Under the pieces are notes generated by a model. It saw only the letters and a list, made by a program, of their open reading frames with translations, had not been told where the DNA came from and made no database searches. Positions 1 through 8,646 of a stretch of DNA of 64,000 nucleotides are shown here, one piece after another (position 1 is the first letter of the stretch; each line of letters starts with the position of its first letter). A program made the position numbers and the translations under genes. This stretch comes from JBGMEA01 sp963674555 (lineage in GTDB: Bacteria > Bacillota > Clostridia > Eubacteriales > Anaerofustaceae): positions 1,178,001 to 1,242,000 of the forward strand of contig OY771429.1 of assembly GCA_963674555.1 (NCBI GenBank), written 5' to 3'.

Positions 1-112
1 ATTTGAAGACAGCTGTGTCACTAAAATGATCAATAACTTACCTAATGTACATAATAGATCATCCCTACATCAATAATAGATGATCAAAAAAAATGATACG
101 GAGGTAATTAAA

Positions 113-1102
113 ATGTTAACTATCAGACAAAACTTTATGGAAACGATCACGGGCGGGAATCCCGACCGATTCGTAAAACAATATGAATTCATGTCCATGT
201 CAAATCGGAATCCGGTAACGGCAAGTGATAAAAGACCCGTGCAAGGCGGACCTGATGTAGTCAACAACTGGGGTGTAACGCGTTCATGGCCGGCACATAT
301 CACAAGGGGCTTTCCTGTACATGACGAAGAACACATCGTGGTCAAAGATATCACAAAATGGCAAGATGTCGTTAAAGCGCCGAATCTCGATTATCCGCAA
401 GAAGAGTGGGATAAATACAAAGCGGATTTTGAAGCGATCGATCGAAACGAATATTTCGCAACATATATGGTCGCACCGGGGATCTTTGAACATCTTCATC
501 ATCTGCAAGGAATGGACAATGCATTGATGAACTTCTACGAAGAACCCGAAGCAACGAAAGAATTGATCGAATATTTAACGGACTATGAACTCAAATACGC
601 AAAGCTTGTCTGTGACAACTATCATCCGGACGCGCTTTTCCATCATGATGACTGGGGAACCTATCGTTCTTCATTCTTAGCACCGGATATGTTTGAAGAA
701 TTCATCGTTCCCGCATATAAGCAAATATACGGATTCTACAAAGATAACGGCGTTGAGATAATTGTCCACCACAGCGACTCATATGCTGCAAACTTGGTTC
801 CGTATATGATCGAAGTCGGCATCGATGTATTCCAAGGTTGTTCAACAACGAATAACGTGCCCGAATTGATCAAACAATACGGCGGACAGATATCCTTTAT
901 GGGTGACCTTGATAACGGCGTTATCGATAAACCCGATTGGACCCAAGAATTGATCGCAAAAGAAGTAAGACGTGCTTGTGAAAACAACGGCAAACATTAC
1001 TTTATCCCTTGCCTCACAATGGGCGGACCAGAAAGTTTGTATGAAGGCGTCTACGAAGCAATCAGCGAAGAAATAGACAAAGTTAGTAAAGAAATGTTCT
1101 AA
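113..1102 (+). CDS. URO-D-like (uroporphyrinogen decarboxylase/methyltransferase superfamily) protein, copy 1
   Basis: A 329-residue TIM-barrel protein of the URO-D superfamily, which includes uroporphyrinogen decarboxylase and corrinoid:CoM methyltransferases such as MtaA. The start at 113 was chosen because GGAGG lies just upstream; an in-frame ATG at 80 has no ribosome binding site. Visible landmarks are HHDDWG near residue 177, HHSD near 219-222 (where methyltransferase members place a metal-binding H-x-C or H-x-D) and a late Cys near 300. It is highly similar to the next gene, so this is a tandem duplication. No corrinoid protein lies nearby, so a methyltransferase role is inference; genuine heme-pathway UroD is unlikely because no heme genes are present. 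Confidence 0.85.
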   Translation: MLTIRQNFMETITGGNPDRFVKQYEFMSMSNRNPVTASDKRPVQGGPDVVNNWGVTRSWPAHITRGFPVHDEEHIVVKDITKWQDVVKAPNLDYPQEEWDKYKADFEAIDRNEYFATYMVAPGIFEHLHHLQGMDNALMNFYEEPEATKELIEYLTDYELKYAKLVCDNYHPDALFHHDDWGTYRSSFLAPDMFEEFIVPAYKQIYGFYKDNGVEIIVHHSDSYAANLVPYMIEVGIDVFQGCSTTNNVPELIKQYGGQISFMGDLDNGVIDKPDWTQELIAKEVRRACENNGKHYFIPCLTMGGPESLYEGVYEAISEEIDKVSKEMF

Positions 1103-1140
1103 ATTCAAACTAAAAAGTACATAAATCTTTTCAAAAATGC

Positions 1141-1185
1141 TATACAACTGTTTTCTTATCTTGAAAACAGTTGTATAATTTTTTT
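1141..1185 (+). terminator. Rho-independent terminator between the two URO-D-like paralogues
   Basis: Perfect 15-base arms (1141-1155 and 1163-1177) around a 7-base loop are followed by a T-run. It separates the paralogues into distinct transcription units or attenuates the second one. Confidence 0.85.
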
Positions 1186-1221
1186 GTAACAATAACTTAA
1201 TTCAATTTGGAGGTTACACGA

Positions 1222-2226
1222 ATGTTAACTAAAAGACAGAATTTAATGGAGACCATAAAGGGTGGAAGCCCTGATCGATTCGTAAATCAATACGAATTTT
1301 TGGTCAGTCAACCAACTTTTTATGGAATGGTCATGGGCGACCCTGTTTCCGCTGCGGGCGGAAGAGGAGGTCCGGGATCGACATGGGTAAACAGCTGGGG
1401 TGTTACTTATTCTTGGCCTGAAGGTGTACCGGGCGGATTCCCCGTACATGGCGACAAGATCGTCGTAAAAGATATTACGAAATGGCAAGACGTAGTCAAA
1501 GCGCCTAATTTGGATTACCCGCAAGAAGAATGGGATGAATGGGCAGCTAAAATCGTACCGGTAGATCGAAACGAATCATTTTTGGCGGTTATGGTCGCAC
1601 CGGGGATCTTTGAACAACTTCATCACTTACAAGGCATGGACAATGCTCTGTTGAATTTCTATGAAGAACCCGAAGCTACGAAAGAATTGATCGCATACTT
1701 GACCGATTACGAAGTGAAATACGCAAAACTGCTTTGCGATAACTTCCATCCGGATGCGCTTTTCCATCATGATGACTGGGGTAGCTTCCGCTCTTCATTC
1801 TTAGCACCGGATATGCATGAAGAATTCATCGCTCCCGCGTACGAGAAAATTTACGGAACATATAAAGCAAACGGCGTTGAACTAATCGTTCATCACAGTG
1901 ACTCATATGCTGCAAACTTGGTTCCGATAATGATCGATGTAGGTATCGACATTTTCCAAGGTGCTTCTTCGACGAACAATGTGCCCGAACTTATTAAACA
2001 ATACGGCGGAAAGATCTCCTTTATGGGTGATATTGATAACGGCGTTGTTGATAAGGCTGACTGGACCAAAGAATTGGTTGAACATGAAGTACGACGCGCT
2101 TGTGAATCAAACGGAAAACATTACTTTATCCCTTGCGTAACAATGGGCGGACCTGAAACGACATATCCCGGCGTTTACGAAGCCGTAAGTGAAGCAATCG
2201 ACAAAATGAGCCAAGAAATGTTTTAA
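1222..2226 (+). CDS. URO-D-like protein, copy 2 (tandem paralogue)
   Basis: A 334-residue URO-D superfamily protein, closely similar to the preceding gene throughout, with the same HHDDWG, HHSDSY and IPC-x-TMGGPE landmarks. The start at 1222 was chosen because the TTG at 1207 lies before the GGAGG at 1209-1213. It differs from copy 1 mainly in an N-terminal insertion (around residues 30-50, Gly-rich) that may alter the substrate pocket. Its substrate is unknown. No corrinoid-binding or reductive-activase gene is adjacent, so the partner protein, if any, is encoded elsewhere. Confidence 0.85.
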   Translation: MLTKRQNLMETIKGGSPDRFVNQYEFLVSQPTFYGMVMGDPVSAAGGRGGPGSTWVNSWGVTYSWPEGVPGGFPVHGDKIVVKDITKWQDVVKAPNLDYPQEEWDEWAAKIVPVDRNESFLAVMVAPGIFEQLHHLQGMDNALLNFYEEPEATKELIAYLTDYEVKYAKLLCDNFHPDALFHHDDWGSFRSSFLAPDMHEEFIAPAYEKIYGTYKANGVELIVHHSDSYAANLVPIMIDVGIDIFQGASSTNNVPELIKQYGGKISFMGDIDNGVVDKADWTKELVEHEVRRACESNGKHYFIPCVTMGGPETTYPGVYEAVSEAIDKMSQEMF

Positions 2227-2236
2227 AAATTTACAA

Positions 2237-2268
2237 TAAAAAAAGGGCTACATATGTAGCCTTTTTTT
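2237..2268. terminator. Bidirectional terminator
   Basis: An A-run, a GGGCTACATATGTAGCCTTT-type palindrome and a T-run lie between the convergent URO-D-like and LysR genes, so it can serve both strands. Confidence 0.85.
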
Positions 2269-2285
2269 AGTTACAGAATTTCAAT

Positions 2286-3200
2286 TCAATCGTCAAAGAA
2301 AGTATCGATCGCAGATTTGATGCCCGCATAATAATTATTCTTAAAGAAATGTACGAATTCGCTCGTATTGTGATTCATATCTTCCATATAGTGTAATGCG
2401 ATCGGTCTTTTTTCCGTCAACTCAGCGACAGATTTATAAGAGATGTTTACTTTATCATTCATCTTTTTATTTGAATAGTAAGCGACATTCGGCGGATAGG
2501 ACGAAATAAATAAATAATTGCAACTGATCAATGCAGTAACAGAAGCTAAACGCTCACATTCCGACATATAGTTTAATACAACACCTTTTTCCAATAAAAG
2601 ATTATCAACATACATCCTAAATTCATGGTCTTTATTCAAACCTAAAAACGGTTCGTTTTTAATATCCTCCAAACATAATGTCTTCTTCTCAAATAAGTGA
2701 TGTTTATATGGCACCATCACATAAATGTTTTCCAATAGTATAACAGTACTCTGTATTTGTTCGTTTTCTATTTTAGGCGCACACACCGCAACATCGATAT
2801 CGCCGGAGATAAGTTCTTGTTCAATCGTTTTAGAATCCGCGTAAATGATTTTTAGCGGGATATTCATTTGCCCGATAAAATCCGATGTAATGTTTTTGAT
2901 AATATTTGATGCGTTGATCGCGAAATTAACATATTTTCTGTCTTTGTTTTTTTTCACTGCAGACAAAGCTATTTTTAATTCTGCATCTATATTCTCAATA
3001 TGGTATAAAAATAACTTACCGGATTCATTTAGATAGATCCTTTTGCCTCTTCTTTCAAACAATTCAGCCCCGATCTCTGCTTCGAGCCGTTTGATCGTCA
3101 TGCTCAAAGACGGCTGCGAGATGTACAATTCATTCGCTGCTTTAGTTATGTTTTCATATTTAGCTACGAGCCTGAAACATTCAAGTTGATGAAAATCCAT
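2286..3200 (-). CDS. LysR-family transcriptional regulator
   Basis: This 304-residue protein begins MDFHQLECFRLVAKYENITK and has the classic N-terminal winged helix (about residues 1-60, with the AANELYISQPSLSMTIKRLE helix-turn-helix), followed by a periplasmic-binding-like effector domain. The start is supported by AGGAAA just upstream. It is divergent from the operon starting at 3337 with about 136 bp between, the usual arrangement for a LysR regulator and its target. The effector is unknown; the aldolase and URO-D-like genes suggest a small organic compound. Confidence 0.9.
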   Translation of the reverse strand: MDFHQLECFRLVAKYENITKAANELYISQPSLSMTIKRLEAEIGAELFERRGKRIYLNESGKLFLYHIENIDAELKIALSAVKKNKDRKYVNFAINASNIIKNITSDFIGQMNIPLKIIYADSKTIEQELISGDIDVAVCAPKIENEQIQSTVILLENIYVMVPYKHHLFEKKTLCLEDIKNEPFLGLNKDHEFRMYVDNLLLEKGVVLNYMSECERLASVTALISCNYLFISSYPPNVAYYSNKKMNDKVNISYKSVAELTEKRPIALHYMEDMNHNTSEFVHFFKNNYYAGIKSAIDTFFDD

Positions 3201-3248
3201 TATATTTCCTTATAACTTTGAGATTATATAGTCATAAGTATTATATAT

Positions 3249-3277
3249 TTTACAAAGTTTAAAATCAAGCCTATAAT
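3249..3277 (+). promoter_or_regulatory. Promoter of the LysR-divergent operon
   Basis: TTTACA (3249-3254) and TATAAT (3272-3277) are separated by 17 bp, about 60 bp before the 39-codon ORF. A partly symmetric CTTAT/ATAAG pair (about 3209-3238) lies between this promoter and the LysR gene and is a candidate regulator site. Confidence 0.65.
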
Positions 3278-3336
3278 TCAATTATTGGAAACCGCACACT
3301 TAAGTCATGAATATCTGTCGGAAAGGAGTGCTGTAT

Positions 3337-3456
3337 ATGTTGGATTATGAGAAAGACAAAAAAGAGTTGATCGATCGATTTGATTTTCTTCCGGAAGATG
3401 AAGCCGTCAGAGAGCGTTTCGTAAATTTGATACTCAATATGATGCTAGTAAATTGA
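3337..3456 (+). CDS. Small 39-residue protein at the head of the LysR-divergent operon
   Basis: An ATG at 3337 follows GAAAGGAG with ideal spacing and opens a 39-codon frame ending in TGA at 3454-3456, 26 bp before the next start. The product is charged and predicted helical (LDYEKDKKELIDRF near the N-terminus, then FLPEDEAVRERF). It has no signal peptide or Cys. I do not recognise a family. It could be a genuine small subunit, a regulatory leader ORF, or the remnant N-terminus of a longer protein, since it ends abruptly after a hydrophobic stretch. Confidence 0.6.
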   Translation: MLDYEKDKKELIDRFDFLPEDEAVRERFVNLILNMMLVN

Positions 3457-3482
3457 CTTTTACCTTACAGATGGAGGATATT

Positions 3483-4673
3483 ATGGATCAAAAAACCAAA
3501 GATATGATCAGCTTCCGTAAAACTTTGTATATGGATGCTATTGAAGGAAAAAAGAAACCTGCGAGGATACCGCTAACGTGTAATGACCGTACCGGGAAAA
3601 TATTCGATATGGGGTACAAGCTCAGCGATTGTCTATACGACTATGAAAAAATGGATGACTGTGTCTACGGTTATCATGAAAAATATGAATTCGATACATA
3701 TTATGATCTAGGCATGCGTAACCCGATAAAGGCGCTTGAAAATTTTGATGTTCAACTGTATGACATCGACGATGACGCGGGTATTTTACAATTTGTCGAT
3801 AAAACTTATATGCAGGATCCCGAGAAAGGATACCGCGAGATCATACGAAAAGGTTGGGATAAATACACGTATGAAGATATTTATCCGATCAAATATAATT
3901 TTACCGACCGAGAAGATGGATTGAAAAGGATCTCGGCATTCGCAAAAGAATATGATCTTTTTGCTTCACACGGCGTTAAAAGGCAAAAAGTGTATACGGA
4001 AGAATACGGCGTTCCGCAACTGTACAGATACGGTCATGCGCCGATCCCGACAGGCGCTCTTTTTAACAGCGGGATCAGAGGTATTTATGCATTATCGATC
4101 GATATGCGCAGACATGCAGATTTGTTGGATGAAGCCTTGGAATCTATGGAAGAGGAATTTTTCAAGGGCTTTTTGCAGATGGTCGCAAATTATAAAGAAG
4201 ATGAAAATGTCGTGTATGCCTTCTCATTCCCTCTTCTTGAACATACGATCATGAACCCAAAACAATTTGAACGTTATTATTGGAAATACGCCAAAAAAAG
4301 ACTTGATATTATGGCTGAAAATAATATGAAAGTCTACATACATGCGGAAGGCACATTGAAATATTTCCTTGATTATTTTCGCGATCTTCCGGCGAACTTT
4401 GCGAGTATCATGATCGAACAAGACGACCCGAAAATGATCAAAAAAGCGCTTCCGAATTTAACTTTAAGCGGAGGATTTCCCTGTGTGCTTCTGGGACACG
4501 GTACCAAGCAACAATGTATCGATAAAGCCAAAGAATTTGTCGATGAATTAGCTTACGACGGACGCTATATTTATACGACCGATAAAATGATCTCTTACAA
4601 AAACGATGTAAAAAGCGAAAATCAACTGGCAGTATTAAACTTTCTGAAAGAATACGGCGTATTTAACCAGTAA
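3483..4673 (+). CDS. URO-D-like superfamily protein, divergent third member
   Basis: A 396-residue URO-D superfamily protein, only distantly related to the two paralogues upstream. The ATG at 3483 is preceded by GGAGG; the TTG at 3453 is rejected because it overlaps the preceding stop region and lacks a ribosome binding site. The likely metal/substrate site is YIHAEGT near residues 285-290 (H-x-E in place of the H-x-C of CoM methyltransferases). It is co-transcribed with an HpcH/HpaI-type aldolase (23 bp gap) and an MBL-fold hydrolase. This suggests a catabolic pathway, perhaps demethylation or decarboxylation of a carboxylic acid, but the sequence alone does not fix the reaction. Confidence 0.8.
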   Translation: MDQKTKDMISFRKTLYMDAIEGKKKPARIPLTCNDRTGKIFDMGYKLSDCLYDYEKMDDCVYGYHEKYEFDTYYDLGMRNPIKALENFDVQLYDIDDDAGILQFVDKTYMQDPEKGYREIIRKGWDKYTYEDIYPIKYNFTDREDGLKRISAFAKEYDLFASHGVKRQKVYTEEYGVPQLYRYGHAPIPTGALFNSGIRGIYALSIDMRRHADLLDEALESMEEEFFKGFLQMVANYKEDENVVYAFSFPLLEHTIMNPKQFERYYWKYAKKRLDIMAENNMKVYIHAEGTLKYFLDYFRDLPANFASIMIEQDDPKMIKKALPNLTLSGGFPCVLLGHGTKQQCIDKAKEFVDELAYDGRYIYTTDKMISYKNDVKSENQLAVLNFLKEYGVFNQ

Positions 4674-4696
4674 AAAATTAATAGGAGATTGATAAA

Positions 4697-5482
4697 ATGA
4701 TCCGTAAAAACAAAGTAAAAGAAATTTTAAGATCCGGCGGGACTGCAATCGGAACTTTTGAATCTTTGGCTGACCCGACTGTGATAGAAATTATGGGGCT
4801 TGTCGGTTTTGATTTTGTCGTTATCGATAATGAACACGTTGCGATGGATCGTGCAACACTCACAAATTTGATCAGAGCTTCGGAGATCGCTCAAGTCGAT
4901 ATCGTTCCGATCGTAAGGATCAGAGATACATCAACGATCGAAATCGCACAAACACTTGATTCGGGCGCGCTTGGACTGCAACTGCCCGAAGTCAATACAT
5001 ACGAACAAGCAAAAGAGATCATCGATTCAGCTTACTACGCACCGATCGGAAACAGGGGGTTGGGAACGGTACAACGTGGGATAGGATACGGATTCATGGA
5101 TCGGTTCGCGTATTTTGAAGCGGCTAACAAAGAGATATTGACCGTAATGCAGTGTGAGTCGCTGGAATCAGTAAACAATATCGAAAAGATCTTGGAAATA
5201 GAAGAGATTGATGTCGTTTTCGTAGGCGCTATGGATCTGTCTCAATCCATGGGGGCTGATATCATGGGCAGAAGACGGCATCCGGAATTGGTCAAAGTAT
5301 TTAATGATACCGTTAAAAGGATCATTGATTGCGGAAAAGTCGCCGGAGCCGCGGTCGGAAACCTTGAGGGGATAAAAGAAATGCAAGAAATGGGTGTACG
5401 GTATATTACCTTAGGAATGGATATTGGATTTATACGCTCTGCGGCATCGCAAATAATCGAAACTTATAAAAGCACGTTGTAA
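4697..5482 (+). CDS. HpcH/HpaI-family class II aldolase
   Basis: This 261-residue TIM-barrel protein matches the HpcH/HpaI family, which cleaves 2-keto-3-deoxy acids or 2,4-dihydroxy-hept-2-ene-dioate-type substrates to pyruvate plus an aldehyde using a divalent metal. Key residues are visible: VRIRD near 73-75 (pyruvate-binding Arg), QCESLES with the metal Glu near 154, and GAMDLSQ with the metal Asp near 179. GGAGA lies upstream. Its place between a URO-D-like protein and an MBL-fold hydrolase is unusual and implies a multistep breakdown pathway under the LysR regulator. The exact keto-acid is unknown. Confidence 0.88.
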   Translation: MIRKNKVKEILRSGGTAIGTFESLADPTVIEIMGLVGFDFVVIDNEHVAMDRATLTNLIRASEIAQVDIVPIVRIRDTSTIEIAQTLDSGALGLQLPEVNTYEQAKEIIDSAYYAPIGNRGLGTVQRGIGYGFMDRFAYFEAANKEILTVMQCESLESVNNIEKILEIEEIDVVFVGAMDLSQSMGADIMGRRRHPELVKVFNDTVKRIIDCGKVAGAAVGNLEGIKEMQEMGVRYITLGMDIGFIRSAASQIIETYKSTL

Positions 5483-5494
5483 AGGAGACGAACT

Positions 5495-6238
5495 ATGAAA
5501 ACAGATATAAAATTTTTCGGACAAGCAGCATTTGAAATAACTGTGGGAGATCAAAACATTTTGATCGATCCGTGGTTGACGGGAAACCCCTTTTCACCGA
5601 TCGACGCTAAAGACTTAAAAAAAGTCGATCTCATTGCTGTAACGCATGGGCATATGGATCACTTCGGACAATCGATGGAGATCTTGCGTGATCATCCGAA
5701 TGCAAAAATCATATGCACGACGATACTCAGTTGGTATATGGAGTTAAGAGGCTTTGCCAAAGAAGAACAACGCAATGTTTCCATGGGACAAGGCGGGACC
5801 GTTACGGAAGGAAATATCCGAGTCAGTATGGTAAATGCGATCCATCCGACGGCTCTGTTCGCTGAAGAGTGGAAACTGCAAAAACAATATTTTGATGACG
5901 GCGGTGCGGTTGGTTATGTTATACGCACACCGGATGATATTTCGATCTATCACGCGGGAGATACGGATATCTTTATGGATATGCAATTGATCGAACGCAG
6001 ATTCCATCCCGATATCGCACTACTACCTATAGGCGGTCGTTTCACGATGGATGCAGAAGCAGCGATCATTGCTTGTGAAATGTTAAAACCCAAAGTCGTA
6101 ATCCCGATGCATTACAATACGAACCCTTTCATACTCTGCGATGTAGATGACTTCGTCGCCCGAATGAATGAAGAATTGCCTGACATAAAAGTCGTGGTAT
6201 TGAACCCTGGCGAAACGTATTGCGCTAAAGAAAATTGA
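5495..6238 (+). CDS. Metallo-beta-lactamase-fold metal-dependent hydrolase (UPF0173/UlaG-like)
   Basis: A 247-residue MBL-fold protein. It begins with a GQAAFEI strand typical of UPF0173/UlaG-like hydrolases, carries the metal motif THGHMDH near residues 50-56, then a later AGDTD and PMHYNT. These supply the His and Asp ligands of a dinuclear metal site. It is last in the LysR-divergent operon (12 bp after the aldolase) and is followed by a strong terminator. UlaG-type members open lactones; a lactone or ester intermediate would suit the neighbouring aldolase, but that is inference. Confidence 0.85.
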   Translation: MKTDIKFFGQAAFEITVGDQNILIDPWLTGNPFSPIDAKDLKKVDLIAVTHGHMDHFGQSMEILRDHPNAKIICTTILSWYMELRGFAKEEQRNVSMGQGGTVTEGNIRVSMVNAIHPTALFAEEWKLQKQYFDDGGAVGYVIRTPDDISIYHAGDTDIFMDMQLIERRFHPDIALLPIGGRFTMDAEAAIIACEMLKPKVVIPMHYNTNPFILCDVDDFVARMNEELPDIKVVVLNPGETYCAKEN

Positions 6239-6251
6239 TCGCAGAATTATT

Positions 6252-6283
6252 AAAGACAGGTACTTAAGTACCTGTCTTTTTTT
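6252..6283 (+). terminator. Terminator of the LysR-divergent operon
   Basis: A 28-base perfect palindrome containing GACAGGTACTTAAGTACCTG is followed by a T-run. Confidence 0.85.
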
Positions 6284-6418
6284 GGTTTTATAATCAAATA
6301 TTTATCCTTACATATTTTAAAGAAAAAAATTTAATAGGATTATAATCCGTCAAATTCGGATATCGTTGACAATAAGCATTATAATAATAGTAGATATTTT
6401 CCGAAAGGAATCAGTGTA

Positions 6419-8464
6419 ATGGAAAAAAATCAAAGATTCGAACATACGAATCAGCTAATAAATGAAACCTCCCCCTACTTGTTACAGCACGCACATAACC
6501 CCGTTAATTGGTATGCGTGGGGCGAAGAAGCCTTTGAAAAAGCAAAAAAAGAAGACAAACCTGTCTTTCTAAGCATAGGGTACAGCACTTGTCATTGGTG
6601 TCATGTCATGGCACACGAATCATTTGAAGACGAAGAAGTCGCCGAAGCGTTGAATCGAGATTTTATCGCAATTAAAGTAGATAAAGAAGAACGTCCAGAT
6701 ATAGACAATGTCTATATGAATATTTGCCAAGCGATGAACGGACAAGGCGGGTGGCCGCTGACTGTTTTTATGACGCCAGAACAAAACCCGTTTTTTGCGG
6801 CGACCTATTATCCCAAACGATCTACGGGACAAATGGCGGGATTGATGGATATTTTAAAGATCGTTTCCGAAAAATGGGCTACCGAAAAAGAAAAATTGAT
6901 CGCAAACAGCGAAGAGATCGCTTCATTACTGAATAAGCAAACGGATACGCAACCCGGAGCTATTTCCTATACGTTAGTCGAAAACGCTGTAATGATGTTT
7001 CGGCAAATGTACGATACAAAAAACGGCGGCTTTTCTGCGATGCCAAAATTCCCGACTCCGCATAATTTAATTTTCCTTTTGCGGTATTATCATGCCACAA
7101 AAGACGAAAGTATTTTAGCTATGGTCGAGAAAACTTTGACACAAATGTACCGCGGCGGGATCTACGATCATATTGGATTTGGGTTTTCACGGTACGCCAC
7201 AGACGAGCAATGGCTTGTACCGCATTTTGAAAAAATGCTCTATGATAACGCCCTGCTGCTCATCGCTTATACGGAAGCTTATCAAGTTACGCAGGATCCT
7301 TTATATAAAAGGATTGCTGAAGAGATCATAACCTATGTTTTTCGTGAATTGACCGACCCGAACGGCGGATTCTATTGCGCGCAAGACGCCGATAGCGAAG
7401 GCGAAGAGGGTAAATATTATATCTTTACGGTTGAAGAGATCCTCTCGCTTCTTGGGAACGAGGAAGGAATGCGCTTCGTAGGCTATTACGGTATGAGTAT
7501 TGAGGGTAATTTCGAAGGAAAAAACATTCTGAATTTACTCAATAATGACGAATTTGAGAATACACCGGAAGATATCGCTACGCTGAGAAAAACCGTGCTG
7601 GAATACAGAGCAACACGGACAGTTTTACATAAAGACGATAAGATATTGACATCATGGAATGGACTTATGATCTCTGCGCTAGCAAAAGCTGCAAAAGTAT
7701 TTCAAAATAATGATTACCTTGAAGCGGCAAAGAAAGCCATGCGCTTTATTGAAGAAAATGCATTGGATGAAACTTACCATCTTGCGGTAAGTTTCCGTAA
7801 CAATATCGCAAAAGGAACAGGCACTATAGACGATTACGCCTTTATCTTATGGGGGCTTTTAGACCTGTATGAAAGCACATTCGATTTCAACTATATAAAG
7901 AAAGCTTTGGCTATATATAAGGTGATGGTATCCGAATTTTACGATAAGCAAAACGGCGGATTCTGGCTATACGGGGCAGAAGGCGAGCAACTGATTCACA
8001 GACCTAAAGAAGTTTACGACGGGGCGATCCCGTCCGGTAATTCAGTCGCTTCCCATGTTTTACAGAAGCTCGCAAAACTCACGGCAGATGCAGATTTGGA
8101 ACGTTTGTCAAAACAACAACTGCGCTTTGTCGCGGGACAGATCAGTGCATATCCCGCAGGATATTCTTTTTCGGTGGTAGCTATCTTATCGGCTTTGCGC
8201 CCATCGCGTGAGTTGATCGGTATTCTCGAGCAAGAGGAAGAATTTACCGAAATAAAACAGTGGCTCAGCACGCACTATTTGCCTGAGTTATCCGTGTTGT
8301 TATTGGATAAAAGCGAGCAATTTGATGCTGCGAAAACCATCCCTTTCCTTACTGAATTTAAAGCGAACACCGATACATCGGCTTATTATTTATGCGAAGG
8401 ACACAGTTGCTCGGCTCCGATATATGACGCACAAACGCTAAAAGAACGCTTAATAATGGAGTAG
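6419..8464 (+). CDS. YyaL/SSP411-type protein (DUF255 thioredoxin-like plus alpha/alpha barrel)
   Basis: This 681-residue protein has the length of the YyaL/spermatogenesis-associated protein 20 family. The N-terminal thioredoxin-like domain (about residues 8-165) starts with NETSPYLLQHAHNPVNWY and carries a CHWC redox motif at Cys58/Cys61, then VDKEERPDID and GGWPLTVFMTP. The rest is an alpha/alpha-toroid resembling N-acylglucosamine epimerases. The biochemical function of the family is not established. The ATG follows GAAAGGAA. In Bacillus the yyaL gene also lies in the origin region, which fits this neighbourhood. Confidence 0.92.
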   Translation: MEKNQRFEHTNQLINETSPYLLQHAHNPVNWYAWGEEAFEKAKKEDKPVFLSIGYSTCHWCHVMAHESFEDEEVAEALNRDFIAIKVDKEERPDIDNVYMNICQAMNGQGGWPLTVFMTPEQNPFFAATYYPKRSTGQMAGLMDILKIVSEKWATEKEKLIANSEEIASLLNKQTDTQPGAISYTLVENAVMMFRQMYDTKNGGFSAMPKFPTPHNLIFLLRYYHATKDESILAMVEKTLTQMYRGGIYDHIGFGFSRYATDEQWLVPHFEKMLYDNALLLIAYTEAYQVTQDPLYKRIAEEIITYVFRELTDPNGGFYCAQDADSEGEEGKYYIFTVEEILSLLGNEEGMRFVGYYGMSIEGNFEGKNILNLLNNDEFENTPEDIATLRKTVLEYRATRTVLHKDDKILTSWNGLMISALAKAAKVFQNNDYLEAAKKAMRFIEENALDETYHLAVSFRNNIAKGTGTIDDYAFILWGLLDLYESTFDFNYIKKALAIYKVMVSEFYDKQNGGFWLYGAEGEQLIHRPKEVYDGAIPSGNSVASHVLQKLAKLTADADLERLSKQQLRFVAGQISAYPAGYSFSVVAILSALRPSRELIGILEQEEEFTEIKQWLSTHYLPELSVLLLDKSEQFDAAKTIPFLTEFKANTDTSAYYLCEGHSCSAPIYDAQTLKERLIME

Positions 8465-8551
8465 CGTTCACACACAAATTACACATGCTTTACGTTTTGC
8501 ACAGATATGCTTATTAAATAAAAATATCAAAACGTATTATTTTGAATCTCA

Positions 8552-8596
8552 TTGCATTCAAGAATCAAATTGACTATAATATATACTGATTATAAA
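8552..8596 (+). promoter_or_regulatory. Overlapping promoters before the activase-like gene
   Basis: TTGCAT (8552-8557), 17 bp, TATAAT (8575-8580) is one good sigma-A promoter. TTGACT (8569-8574), 16 bp, TATAAA (8591-8596) is a second that overlaps it. Confidence 0.6.
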
Positions 8597-8646
8597 TTAA
8601 ACTTTTATAATCGAATTTTGAACAATAAAAGGCAGGCACAAACTTA

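Noticed and set aside
80..112. An earlier ATG at 80 for the first URO-D-like gene
   Set aside because: The GGAGG site lies after it, just before the ATG at 113, and the extra residues match nothing in the paralogue.
113..2226. True uroporphyrinogen decarboxylase of heme synthesis
   Set aside because: Two copies, no heme genes nearby and the HHSD motif point to the methyltransferase-like side of the superfamily.
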